The notes below the pieces were generated by a model. It worked only from the letters and a program-made list of their open reading frames with translations. It was not told where the DNA came from and did not search any database. Shown one piece after another: positions 35,884 to 47,665 of a stretch of DNA of 64,000 nucleotides; the stretch's first letter is position 1, and each line of letters begins with the position of its first letter. Location: NCBI GenBank assembly GCA_001414345.1, contig LLCB01000070.1, forward strand, positions 62,001 to 126,000, read 5' to 3'. This DNA comes from Hymenoscyphus infarciens. Taxonomy: Eukaryota; Ascomycota; Leotiomycetes; Helotiales; Helotiaceae. Position numbers and translations under genes: made by a program.

Positions 35884-36020
35884 TTCCTCCCACGATTCAA
35901 AATCCTTGAGAATACAGCTCTCTCCAGTTCGCGCTGTCAAGGTTCCAATGCGAAAGACTTTCTCTCCAGCTTTCGCAAGTATAGCAGTTGCTTCGTCGGC
36001 TTTGTCCGCTAACACAACAC
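35884..36020 (-). pseudogene. Relic of AIR synthetase C-terminus (Ade5,7-like)
   Basis: On the minus strand a segment encodes VVLADKADEATAILAKAG followed by EKVFRIGTL, GESCILKD and ESWE. This matches, from memory of the family, the very C-terminus of phosphoribosylformylglycinamidine cyclo-ligase as found in the bifunctional fungal Ade5,7 protein of purine synthesis, which ends just after the ESW motif. Here the original stop is lost and the frame runs on into unrelated residues. A plausible 3' splice site (CCTAG) lies directly upstream, but no catalytic part of the enzyme is present in the window. It is probably a broken partial duplicate. Confidence 0.5.
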
Positions 36021-39000
36021 CTAGGAATATATTAGACTATCGAGAAGAGAAAAACAAAGAGACAGAACTTACTGCTCTCGAAGCTAGAACCATTATGGCA
36101 AGCAGAAGCATGGAGCGTCATGTAACAACTGTAAATTCTGTTGCGATCTGCCAATTGATCTGCCAACAACGTTGTCAGTCAACCAGTCGTTACTTCTGCT
36201 AATTACAAAAGCAACAGCTTTGAGAAAGTTTGTTACGAAAGAAACTCTAAATAAGTGGTGGCGAGAGCATAATCCGCAAGTGCTAATCGCTAGCCTGAGA
36301 AACTCGTCTTTTGTCGGAATAAACCAAAAACAACAGCGTTGATTATTCTCTTAGGTCGGCCTCCAAGTGGAACGTTGAATGGTTGAGGGTTGTCGGGATG
36401 TGATGATCACACACGAACGCTCGAACCCTTACGAACCCTCGAGCGTGAGTATCTCAAGCGGGCATTGCGTTGACGGGACAATTATTATAAGGAAGAATTA
36501 ACCTCCACTACTTTGAGCAACCTCAGAATAAAAAAACACATAGGAGCACTGCGTTTGATTCTATACTACCGGTCTTTTTTCAGAAGAAGCGAGCTTACAA
36601 CGACAGTACCTTGGAATTCGACAGTAGAAACTTCTCGCGGAAAAAAGCATCCCAAGTCACATCTTGTTCTTTTCATAGAAAACTCGAGTTATCGCAAGAG
36701 GAGAATAACGTCTACTTCTTACAAGAACTACTTTCCAAGCTCTTAGTCCAGCTCAAACCAAGCATGCGTTGAGACATGGACTTGTCACAAACTAAACTCA
36801 CGATAGGCTAGGAACAACTTCATAAAGCAAACTACGAAAGCTCTCCAAGCTTTTTCTAATATATAGACGATGTGAACTATTTCCCTTATAAAGTAGGAAG
36901 ACTTCTTCTTGAAGTTGTTGTGCTAGACGTGAAGTGACAAGATCTAGACCTCTTGATAGAAGCGAGAGAAACAGGTAGTCGAAAACCAGGCACAGAGAGA
37001 AAAACATTCAAGCTCTCTTCCATGCTTACGACAGTAACCTGGATATTAATAGTAAGAACTTCCAACTGATCGCCGATTTTTTGCCGTCTGATTTTCAGCT
37101 TTAGATCCTACCACTTGATTTCCTGGCTGAGACTTGTTCTCAACCTCCTATTATAAATCAAATGTTGCCCCCCTCATCGGTCGATGACATTGAATGTGCG
37201 GTGCAGATAAAGTAACAAGTATCGAGAAGTCGTTTCATCTTGTCTTTCAGAGATAAAGAAGATATGAGAGCCTAAGCTCGGAGACTTGAAATAGATATCC
37301 TTCTTGAACTTGTAGCATCAACTCCACGCGCCATCCAAGCAAGACAACGTTGTCGTAAAACTACCCTTTATTCAATCGCAGTTTTAACAGAGGAGATCGT
37401 TACTACAGATTGCATTCCCCTTTTAACACCCGAGGAGCTCGATATCAAGATCCATCCTCTTCTTCTCCTGAACCTAGTGGCGGAATTGGAGCTTATTCTT
37501 GGTTAGAGATTACACTTGGATCCGATACCCGAGGCCCAGACCAACATCACTCTCTATTATAATAATTTTAGTATCCGTCCAAGCACTTTCCTTCTCCCTA
37601 GTGATGGTCAGTTATGGAACACTTCAAAAAATGCTCGATAAAAAAGAGAGCAACCCAATTTTCGACAGCACCATCCATACACACCTCAACTTACGATGTC
37701 CATTCCAAAAAACTAACAATATAAAAGCACCATTTTAGGCATCAAAAATCTCTCTAGGTCTCCCACTTCATAGCGCGCGAACAATGAAATCGTCGTGATT
37801 GCTGGACATAGGACAGTCAACCACTGCGGACTTTCAGCGCGTCTTATGACAACTTTTTCCAGTGATGTTGTTATATTTATCGCAGACAGTAATGATGCTT
37901 CTCCCATGATCTCCATTTCATCATCCTTCAACATACTCCGTAACTCCAAGTAGGGTAACAAGAAAAGAAAAAGAAAAAACAAAAACAACACGCCGCGAAA
38001 AACTCCAAGTCCTCTAATCCCCAATTAAAAAATTCCCACCTACCACTTTCTCTGACAAGAATCTAAAAATGCACCTTCCAACACTGCTCAATCCCCCATC
38101 TGCCCCATAAATAGAACCTAATCTTCCCACCGAGACTTCTCCCAGACACAGTGAAACCTAAGCGCCGGGCCCTTCCTAGAACTCATCTATCACCTCCATA
38201 TTCTTAAAATCAGACCCTGTAGGGCGGTACTCACCCTTTCCCTCCAAACATCTCAGCTGGACAGTCTCAAAGTTAAAAGCAAGTTACCCTAATACCTCAA
38301 CAAAACCAGCGTTAAAAAACGACAGCAGATCACGATTCGACAGCGAAAACTATACCCCCATTCTAAAACATTTCACAACCAATGATCACATCCCAACCCC
38401 TCCTGGGCCGAAAAAAAAAATCAAACATTGAATAACACTTTCCCATTCCAATTACTCGTCCCCAACAACCCCGACACCACAGAAACTCACAACACCATCG
38501 AGGCGTCGAACCGTCGTTCAGGACAAGACTGGATCAGGAAATCTCAGGGGTTACGAAAACATATTTATATACCCAGCATCCCACTTACTCTCTCGGTGTA
38601 CGAGGTCGTTTCTCCATTTGGAATAATCGTCCATCATGTCGACGACTGTGAGCGTTTGTACTCAATACCCTAGAATTGCTCTGAAAACGAAAGTTGAAAT
38701 AGTCACATCGCTAGTGGTCCTATGTAGCTCTCAAAAGAATCTGCACAAGACAAGATGAGAGGAATAATTTATCTCGGGAGTCCACCTATGAGGCATTGGA
38801 CTATTGAGCAATTTCATCTCTCTTTCGTCATGAAGTGAAACGAACAGACTTCCAAAAGGTAAGAACTCTCATCATCCCCTCCGAAAATCTAAAACTAACA
38901 AGAGGAAAGAGAGCATCAAGCCAAGGCACGAGAATTCGCAAATCACAAATCAAGAATTGCAAGCTTTTTCGATTATGTACTAGTATCAGCTACTAAAAAG

Positions 39001-39217
39001 TCGTGTAGCCATCCCGGAAAAAAACAATAAGAGCGATCAAAAAGTCTAATAAGTAGTTTCCTCGTAAAAAAAGACAAACAAGAACAGCAACGGAGCAAAG
39101 CAAGAAAAAATATGGCTCTCTATCTGCGCACAAGTGTACCACCAATGCTAATCCCAAAGGTATCGTTTCTTTAAAAGTGTAAAAACCAAATCTTACAACC
39201 CAATCAAAAAACGCCTT

Positions 39218-40374
39218 CTAATGCTTAGCCGTGACCGCCTCTCCAGTGATCTTCTCGACGTAAGTCTTAGCCCTGTACGAGTGAAACAAATTAGTGAACA
39301 ATCTTGTGACGCCCTCGGTAGCAGAAGTGGGAGAGAAGAGGGGACCCCATGGGGAAACCCGGAGAGGCCCAAGAGTGGAGTGTCAAAACTTACATATCAC
39401 CCATCGCAACCATGCAAATAGTCTGCCAAACGCCCAACCCAATACGAGGAACAACTCCACGATACAAACCCTTAAGCCCATTTTGAGAGTAGATGTAGTT
39501 GAAGGTGTTTCCAACTGTCATCTTCGCAGGTCTGTTGGCATCCACAGTCTTACTCTGCATCTCCACACGAATAACCTCAATCGGTTGATTCCAAGCCGAA
39601 AGACCACCACCCAGTCCAGATGCAAGAATCTTCTCCCAAGCCGCGAGCTTAGCTCCATCCTCCTTACCCGTAGCCCTGCGAATCCCCTGTTCCGCCAAAC
39701 GAGAAAGTCCGAATCGGGATCCCCAATTGGTCATTTGGCGAATGGCAACGGCGTTGACGCCCTTGTTGATACCACGAACTCCTTCCTTGCGGTATATATC
39801 CATGAATGTTGCGAATGTGCCCGGAGGCTTGACGCCCGAGGCGGCAATCTTGTGCTTGGTGATTTCAACCGTCTTCATGCAGGTGCAGAAGCCCATCGTG
39901 GCATATGCTTGTGCGACTCCTCCTGTGACACCACCAGAGATACCAGCTGTGAAGTCGCCTGCTCCAAAGGTGCGAGCGTAGTATTCGGCTTCGGATGCGA
40001 CGAAAAGGAGGACGGCGCCTTTGGTGGAGGCTTCGATCCAGGCCCATGGGATGAGACCTTGGTAAACTGTTTGTATTGAGACATGAATTAGCCACCTTGA
40101 TCTTGATCATGATGCAATTGAAATTGCAGGAAGAAACTGAAATGGGCTGTTTTGAAAACGTACAGCCAAGAACACCACCTCTGCCCCAAATCTTGGTAAG
40201 AGCTCCCGCAAAGCTATCACCTCGATTGGCAGCCATCGTAGTCTTCACGACCTCCAATGGTTGACCAAGAGTCGTAACCTCGAACATGTTCAGACCAGCT
40301 CCAAGGAGCAAGTTGCTGAACTTGACGGGCTTCTTCTCTGGCACCGCAGGCTTGCTGGAAAGAACGGCGGACAT
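39218..40374 (-). CDS. yhm2: Mitochondrial citrate/oxoglutarate carrier Yhm2
   Basis: Exons 40374-40164, 40066-39394 and 39272-39218 join in phase to 312 aa, the usual length of the family. Conserved segments match yeast Yhm2 closely: [102 protein letters not shown] and a C-terminal TAKH. It is a member of the six-helix mitochondrial carrier family with three repeat modules. Yhm2 exchanges citrate for 2-oxoglutarate across the inner mitochondrial membrane and helps to supply cytosolic NADPH and citrate. The first intron is 97 nt; the last exon codes only 18 residues. The next gene upstream is mitochondrial citrate synthase on the same strand, so producer and exporter of citrate are neighbours. 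Confidence 0.94.
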
Positions 40375-41336
40375 GATGGTATGAAGTTGTTCGTGAAGGG
40401 GCCCTGACCAAGGGAGTAAGGTTGCTTCGTCGCAAGGAAGGGAAGGAGTTGGAGTTGGATTATTCGAAGACGAGTGGGATGAGCCGAGGAAGTGAAGGAT
40501 GGAGTTGTGGGAAGAGAATGTTCGATGTGAGTTCGGGGACCGAAGGGAAGGACGATAAGGAGGGTGCAGGTATTGCTTTTCTTGGAGAACGGGTCAGCCG
40601 AGCTTAAGCTTGGGATGAGCTAGTACAACATGGTAATGCTTTTATTCACAAACTTGTGCGTTTTAATTTTTGGGAAGGAGCAACTTACAAGAGAGAAGCA
40701 GGAGAAGAAATTGAGTGTGTTCTTTTTTTTGTTTTGCAAAAGAATTGAGATGGTGAAAGTTGGGAGAGTCTTTCTAACGGTTGTTGAGGGTGAGGCTGAT
40801 GGTTGACCTCGCCAAGCTCAACCCTCGGGTTTGGCTGACCCAACTTTTTGGCCTGTGCGCGAACCCCTTTTAGGTCTTTCAACAAACGTCCAGTTTTAGG
40901 TCATGAACATCATCGTATCCACTCGATACTGTTTTTTTCTTTTCATAATGGCAATTCGACGGAAACTATTCCAATGATATAACTTGGCAAGTTCATTATT
41001 GGTCTGGTTCTCTGGATAGAAGAAAGAGCTATCAAGACTCGAGGCTCCACTACATGATACATCATAATACAACATGATCTATTATTCAATGCTATACTCG
41101 AGAGTTTATATAAATTCAGTCCTAGGAAGTAAATTGTCATGAAAAGAATTATTTTGATCATTAAAGAGTTTGATAATTGTGGGAATAGTTGCAGTTGAAG
41201 CACAAGAACGCTGAAAGTAAAATACAGTGAACAGTGCACGCCCTAAAATTCCGTCTATATCCGTCCCTTTTCGTACAAGCCCGCCTTCCCACCACCAATT
41301 CGCCAGTTAGCCAACCAGCTTCTATCATATCACACT
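40375..41336. other. Spacer between citrate synthase and citrate carrier genes
   Basis: About 960 bp, holding the promoter and leader of the carrier gene and the 3' UTR of citrate synthase. No other gene was recognised. Confidence 0.5.
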
Positions 41337-42972
41337 TTACAACTTGGAAACGATCTCGGACCATTTGTCGGTAGAGAATGACTTGGGTCTCTCAATTGGA
41401 GCTCCAACGGCACGGTCAATGATGAGTTGAGGAAGAACACCAATGGCTCTTGAGACACCAAAGAGAACGGTGTAGTAGTTGGCCTCGGTCAAGCCATAGT
41501 ATTGGAGAAGGACGCCAGAGTGGGCATCAACGTTAGCTAGAGAGAAAGTTAGTATTGAATCTAGAGTAACAAGTGGATTTAGCTTACGGTATGGGTTCTT
41601 GGTCTTTCCGTGCTCAGTAAGAACGCCTGGGGCAATCTTATAAACCTGGCTAACCAATTGGAACATTGGGTCGTCTGGAAGGTGTGACTCGGCAAATGTT
41701 CTCTGTGCCATATAACGAGGATCGGTCTTTCGGAGAACAGCATGCCCATAACCTGGAACAACTTGGCCAGCCTTCAAGGTGGTCCAGAGGTAGTTCTTGA
41801 TAGCCTCATCGCTGAGATCATCCCCAATAGCAGCCTTCATCTTGGTGAGCCAGAGCAAGACCTCCTGGTTGGCAAGACCGTGAAGTGGACCAGCAAGACC
41901 GTTCAATCCAGCGGCGAGGGACAACATGGGAGAACTGAGGGCAGATCCGACCAAGTGGGTTGTGTGGGCACTGACGTTACCACCCTCGTGGTCAGTGTGG
42001 ATAGTGAGGTAAAGTCTCATCAACTCAATGAAATCCTTGTTCTCTCCGAAACCAAGTTGGTTGGCAAAGTTGAAACTGTAATCTTTATCCTTTTGGACTG
42101 GGGCAACCTTTCCACCCTTGAATACGTTTTGGTAGATTCTGGCGGCAATAGTTGGGAGCTTGGCAATCAAGTCCATTGAGTCCTCAAAGGTGTGTCCCCA
42201 GTATTCCGACTTCTTCATCCCCTTAGCATAAGCTTTGGCGAAAGCAGATTCATGCTCGAGAGCATTGACTGCGATGGAAAATTGTGCCATTGGGTGGAGA
42301 TCGCTTGGGCATCGGTCGATGAGCTCCTCGACGAATTTTGGAACATCGGAACGGGCGGCCCATTCTGCGGAGAGATCGCGAACTTGTTGCTCACTTGGGA
42401 CCTCGCCGGTGAGGAGAAGCCAGAAAAGACCTATAGTGAGTTAGAAAAGCTGTGGTTGTATGCTTCGGGGATTATCTGTACCTTCTGGAAGAGGCTCCTT
42501 GCCTCCGGGTGCTTTTGGAAGAAGCTCCTGGCACTCTGGGATTGTCTTTCCTCGGAATCGGATACCCTCCTCGGAGTCGAGAACTGATCCTTCCCAGACC
42601 AGTGACTTGATTCCACGAGCACCACCATATACTTGGTCGAGAGTTACTTCGCCGATGACCTTTGATCCGTGGTCCCTGGGATTGTCAGTTCCCGTTCGCC
42701 CTGATTGCCTTGCACCCGAGGGAAACTTACTTGCGGAGCTTCTTGATCTGCTCAATCTTCTCTGGCAGTTGCTCGGCGAATCGCTCCTTCAAAGTCTAGG
42801 GCGAAATATTAGAATAGACACGTTCGGGGACCGTCATCAGTGGGCGGCATACCTGGGTCTTTGAGGACGAGTAGTAGCGCATGCCATTGAAGGCAGCGTG
42901 TCTAACTGTGAATGCCGGAGCATTGAGAGAAGATCTCAATGCTGAGGCGCCGAGACGAAGTGAGGATGCCAT
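41337..42972 (-). CDS. cit1: Citrate synthase, mitochondrial
   Basis: Five exons, 42972-42853, 42795-42731, 42675-42482, 42430-41588 and 41536-41337, give 473 aa, the expected length. The first 35-40 residues form an Arg/Ser-rich mitochondrial presequence ([16 protein letters not shown]... RYYSSS). The enzyme core has the [40 protein letters not shown] ([17 protein letters not shown]), [28 protein letters not shown] and [15 protein letters not shown] blocks. The catalytic triad expected for this family (His in GPLHG, His in GYGHA, Asp in NVDAHS) is present. It condenses acetyl-CoA and oxaloacetate to citrate in the matrix. The protein has no peroxisomal targeting signal at its end (SKL is absent as a free tripeptide tail only if the final IVSKL is read: the last three residues are in fact SKL-like, a point worth checking). 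Confidence 0.95.
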
Positions 42973-44399
42973 TGTTCTGTGTATATGGGGGGAGGGATCG
43001 ATTTGCGATGTTGTTCGGAGGAAAAAGAAGGAAGGAATCCAATCCGCGGGAGAAATATTCCTGGGCAATGGAAGCTTAAGGGCCGGGCTCAAGGGAAAGG
43101 TTCGGCTCGCCCTCAACGCCCAACCTTGAACCGGAAGGCTCCACCAACAAAAGCGGCACTCTCAACATTTTTAAACTACGTAATTATAATTACCATTGGA
43201 AGATTGTAGCCTGGTTATCTAGACCTTCTACTCAGAGCTTTTACTCGGTAGGTTCTGAGAAATTCCAACATGAGGCCATCAACACGTCAATTATTCTAGT
43301 CTTCATCAACCAAGGAAATAGTATGCATTGACTATGTACTTTAGACAGGTACAAATCTGGAACTAAGCATTAGTGCTCGCCGCTTTTTTAGTGCAACAAA
43401 AGCAAAGCCGATTCAAGGCGCAGGGCTCCGTCTTCGGCCCGGGCTCTAAGGTAAGGGTCGATAAAAAGCGGGCAACCGTGCACCCCACCCCCCCTTCGAA
43501 GACTAACCTTTAAAAGACGTCGTAAAAATATGAAAAAACTCTAGAATTTTTCTCCTTGTCCTAATTGATTAGTGACATAATTCTCCTATCTTTTTATCTA
43601 TGGATTGTTGTGTTTTATATAATTTTGCGTGACGAGGCTGTCAAAATCGGCGGCTTTTTATAGAGCTCGGGAAGAGAAAGTTGTACAAGGAATTGTGAAG
43701 ACATCAACATGTGAATCTGTGAAGACGTTTTTTTATTATTTTAATGGCTGGATATTAGACAGTCGAAGTGGCAATAAATACCCAAGTACCTCTTTTCTCG
43801 TAGACCTAGATTTATAGCCAAAACCCCACCAAAAAGCAACGAATTATAACTTGATTTCCTCAACACTACAACTTGTTAATAGAATGCTAAAGCAACAGTG
43901 TGTTTGATTACACTCTACGCTCTGGGCTTGCCTAGTTTATTTTTTCAATATTGTTCTTTATAGCATTCTCAGCATATACTTTGGTGGGAAATCGCTGGCC
44001 CACGAGTTCTGACACCCCCTGGTGCATGTATTCATTCTGATATCCTATAAGTTCCCGGCTATTTTGTCATCGCGAGATTACACAGGAAAAGTGTACGGCG
44101 AATTACCAAGAAGTGATCCAAAGCTTGTTTATGATTAAAAGACTCATTTTATTATTCAAGAATCTCAAAGGAATGGATACAAAACCTACCTATACCTACC
44201 TTCGAACCTCGTGACCCAGCAACGACTTAGAAGTTACACCATTCCTTATCAGCATCATCATCTTCTACTTCCCCCTCTGTTTACCTCTTTTCCCTGCTCC
44301 CTTAGCTTCTCCAACTTCGCCATCTTCCTCTTCCTCTTCTTAACCCTCCTCTCAAGTTCACGCGAAATTTCAAAACCAAAAGACTCCCCCTCCCGGCTA
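42973..44399. other. Intergenic spacer upstream of citrate synthase
   Basis: Promoter region of citrate synthase followed by about 1 kb of AT-leaning sequence with short frames only. A GC-rich word (GGCCCGGGCTC) near 43435 stands out, but no gene was recognised. Confidence 0.5.
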
Positions 44400-45098
44400 G
44401 GTCTGCACAACGAATAGATGAATAAAATATTAATTATTCATTATAAATATTAAATAAATATATAGTATTTGAGCGATTATTCGAGTAATAAGAGCTTAAA
44501 TAAATATATTACGAATAGTTTCTATTTATTAAGCTTAATATCCGCCCCCTAGGTCTTAGTATAGAGAGTTCGTATAAGTTGAATTTTACTCCCTTTTTAT
44601 ATATATATTTAAATATAACTAAACTATAAATTCACTTACTTTTAATTTTTATTAATAGATTACTATCGTCCCTACTCTTTATTACTTATATTATGTGAAA
44701 TAGGGTATTATGTTAAAGGGTATCATGTCAAAGGGTATCATATGACACCCTACTTTCTAAAACATTATATACGTGACCTTTAAACTAAGGTTTTAAAAGG
44801 GTTGAAAGGCTCTACTCTTTTTACCTTATTTAATAATTTATCTACTTTTTAGCCTAGAAACGCCTTGGCGTAGCCTAATTAAGATGACGAAAGCGACTAA
44901 ATTCAAGGGATTTTTATATATATTTAGATAAGTGGGAAACTATACCAAAAGGGTGGATAATATAGAATATTTATGAATAAACGACTGCTATTTATACTCT
45001 AAACGCTCCTTATTCTTGAATAATTCGAAGGGTATTTTATCCGTGGAAAATCGTGAATATTCTGAATATATTCGTAGCTTTTATTCGTTGTGCAGACC
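44400..45098. mobile_element. AT-rich element with 17-bp terminal inverted repeats and TA duplication
   Basis: The left end GGTCTGCACAACGAATA (44400-44416) is matched perfectly in reverse by TATTCGTTGTGCAGACC (45082-45098), and both ends are flanked by TA (44398-44399 and 45099-45100). The 699-bp interior is strongly TA-rich, lacks any open frame longer than a few dozen codons and contains no recognisable transposase. TA target duplication with short inverted ends points to a Tc1/mariner-type non-autonomous element (MITE) or a RIP-degraded copy. Intact ends against a degraded interior suggest that the ends were GC-poor in RIP targets or that the element is an internally deleted family member. 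Confidence 0.8.
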
Positions 45099-45101
45099 TA
45101 G

Positions 45102-45958
45102 CCTCACTCCCCAACTCCGTTCGAGCGTGGAGTTCAACAAGGGAGTTAAGTCGGAGAGTTAGTTTTGAGAGGGTCCAGGTGCCGTAGCCGTTTGCGGGTT
45201 GCGAGTTGTAGAGGAGGGTGTTGAGTGTGCTGAGGATGAACGGGGAGGAGAGGGTTTTGAGGACGGTTGTGATGAAGGTGGTGGATGGTTTTGGGATGGG
45301 TGGTGCTTTTTGGTTAGTTGGCTAGTGTTGGTGTATGTTTTGTGGTGGTAATTGTAGACGTCAAGGGCTGATAGTTAGTTGTAAGAATGTAGTTCTGGTA
45401 GAGCAAGAAATAGGGGAAGAATTACTAGTTCAGATATTCATATTCCCTTGAACATCTTATCTCCCCAGGGAATTCCTGTCCCGAGAATCTCATCTTCAAA
45501 GAAGATAATGTCTTGTGGCTTGCGGACAATAAACTCTCTATGGAACAATTCCTTTCCCCTTCAAGCTACAATGCATTGCGCTGCCCTTTGGCTGCTGTAA
45601 TTGGTTGAATGGGGAATACAGAGACACTGCTTTTTAGCTTGCTTCTGCTGTTTGAGGGATAGAGGGACCCCGTGAGAGTGGGAGGAAAGACCAGCCCTCG
45701 AAAAGCAACGATAAATGATCACACTTTGAGATACCATTCTACTTCGAGGATCTCCCAAAGAAAGACAAAGTATTTCATGACCGCAGCCTTTCCATAACCT
45801 TTCTCTCCCTATTGAATCCAAACCTCACTCGAGTTGCCTTGCAATTGATCAACACATAAATAAGAGCAAGCGGAGAAGAAAGTAAAACCACCCCTCGGGG
45901 AAATAGGCCAAATACAAGTACAAGAAGATCATTATTCTCTATACATACTCTACACCCT
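45102..45958. other. Intergenic spacer next to mic12
   Basis: About 860 bp between the inverted-repeat element and the stop codon of the minus-strand mic12 gene. It has short frames only and probably includes the mic12 3' UTR. Confidence 0.5.
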
Positions 45959-46905
45959 CTAAACCCCCCTCAAAACCGTATTATCCCTCTCATCAACCGG
46001 CTTATACCTCTCCTCCAAAACCTGCTCAACACTCTTCTCAATCTCCCCAGACTTTTCATATCTCTCATGTAGCGCCTTCTCCACAGCCGAGACACCAGCC
46101 TTCTCCTCTCCAAGACCAACAGCTGCTTGAGCCTTTCCAAATACCTCCTTCCCCTTCTCGATCCCAGCACCAACTGCATCTCTTAAAGCTCCACGAGCAG
46201 CATCAACAGTTCCACCACTCCTTCGAATCGAGTCTGCCGCATCTTGGGCCCCGGATTTCGTATCAGCAACAGCTCTATCGCCCTTTGCTTTCGCAGCAGA
46301 GGACAAATCGGCAGTTTTTTGCTCGGCGAGGGAGGTTTCCTTTTTCGTTGACGCGATAGCTTTATCTTTTCCTTCCTTCACAGCAGCTGCAATCCTTCCT
46401 CCTACCTCCTTCGCTTCCTTCCCCGCCTCCCTGGATTTTTCAATCGCAGCCTGAGCAATAGGACTTGCAGATTTCTCCGCTTGCTCTATGCCTTCCCTCG
46501 ATTTTCCAAGTCCACCGCCGAGTACCCTCGCGACAACACCCTCCAAGCCTATCCTAACGTCCTCCCAATCCGTTCTCTGCACCCATCGGACCGCGTTCTC
46601 GATCTCGTCGTTCCACCGATCCTTTGCTGCTTCGATCAGTGTACTCCGTTCCTCTCTTGCGAGTTCAGCGCGAGATTGTGGTGGTGGAAGGGGTGAGGGT
46701 TCCAAAAGACTTGTTAGGACGCGCGATTGGGAGCGTAAGCTGTGGGCTTGGGATTGTCTGTTTCGTTCGTGGGCGAGGACTGTGAGGTAGGCGACTGAGA
46801 GAGTGAGGGTTACGCCTCCAGTCTAGATAATTGGTTAGGTATGAAGGCAATGAGAGGGGGGAGAGGGTAGGGGGGTTTGCTCACGAAGCCGGTTGTGAAG
46901 CCCAT
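45959..46905 (-). CDS. mic12: MICOS complex subunit Mic12 (Aim5 family)
   Basis: Exon 1 (46905-46885) codes only MGFTTGF; exon 2 (46822-45959) continues TGGVTLTLSVAYLTVLAHER, giving 294 aa. The start MGFTTGF-TGGVTLTLS and the single N-terminal membrane segment are characteristic of the fungal Mic12/Aim5 family. After it come ENAVRWVQRTDWEDV, a long Ala/Lys/Glu-rich, predicted helical and coiled-coil region, and the conserved end ERYKPVDERDNTVLRGV. Mic12 is a small subunit of the MICOS complex of the inner mitochondrial membrane that maintains crista junctions. The helical part has repeat-like KxxAxA units. It is divergent from the eIF3f gene, 760 bp away. Confidence 0.78.
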
Positions 46906-47665
46906 GTTTTGAGGAGCTAGGTTATTTGCGCCGATGCGCGGAGCTGATATCGTGAACCAATTCAGGAGGACGAAAGAATGTGATAAGATCAATTGACCTT
47001 CTTGCGGCTCTGGGGAGCTGGTGGGAGATTGTTGACCGGGGTGATGTTTTGGTGATAATGGACCTGGAGGTTCGAGACAACCTGAGCTTGTGCAACTTGG
47101 GAGAACGCTTGCCAATTTTTTGAGTGAGTGATAAGGAATAAAAGCGGCAGTTATCAGCCTTTCAACCTTCGAATCCAGTTTAAAGGGGAAGTTAGACAAA
47201 GACAACTCGCCATTTCTAATTTGATATATTGTATTTCTTGTTCCAAGCTTTTTAGGAGAATTACTTGAGAGTTTCCTACCAGGTTGAAACATTGAGAGCC
47301 ATTTTACAAGTACCGCCTCTTCTACAAGTCGGGAGATCCTCGGCCTTCTGGCCTGCCCCTCCAGAGACGAAAAAGAGGATTCAATATCTGTTTAGACCAA
47401 ACTTTTTGATAAGAAGCCTCTAACAAGCCAATTTTCGTAAAACCTCCTCACAAATGAAATATCATTCCAAGTGAAATTTTGACGTGGTTTTACAAGCCTT
47501 TTCTCCCCAAGTATTTCCAAGTGGGGGCCCGCCCACAAATCCCACCAAGCCGAAATCGACAAGACGAGGTGTCAAAGGGAATTTTCGATCGCGAACCCAA
47601 CAACCTCCACGACCCTCTCACCATCTCCTCCCACGCAGGCTCGACTTCTCAACTCATAGCCCAGC
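46906..47665. promoter_or_regulatory. Divergent promoter region between mic12 and eIF3f
   Basis: This 760-bp interval lies between the two start codons and must contain both promoters. No distinct operator was identified. Confidence 0.45.

Larger units (their letters stand above)
33015..39217. other. About 6 kb without an intact gene
   Basis: The first several hundred bases are probably the 3' UTR of the Crp1-like gene. Beyond that there are simple repeats (33.8-34.2 kb), a relic of AIR synthetase (about 35.9-36.0 kb) and many short frames with stops. One stop-free plus-strand stretch at about 37284-37503 (ending [20 protein letters not shown]) lacks a start and I could not identify it. No complete exon set with family similarity was found, so this looks like decayed accessory DNA. 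Confidence 0.55.

Noticed and set aside
37713..38024. Minus-strand frame of 103 codons with a Phe/Leu-rich start
   Set aside because: The hydrophobic start comes from an A/T homopolymer-rich stretch; the remainder matches no family I recognise.
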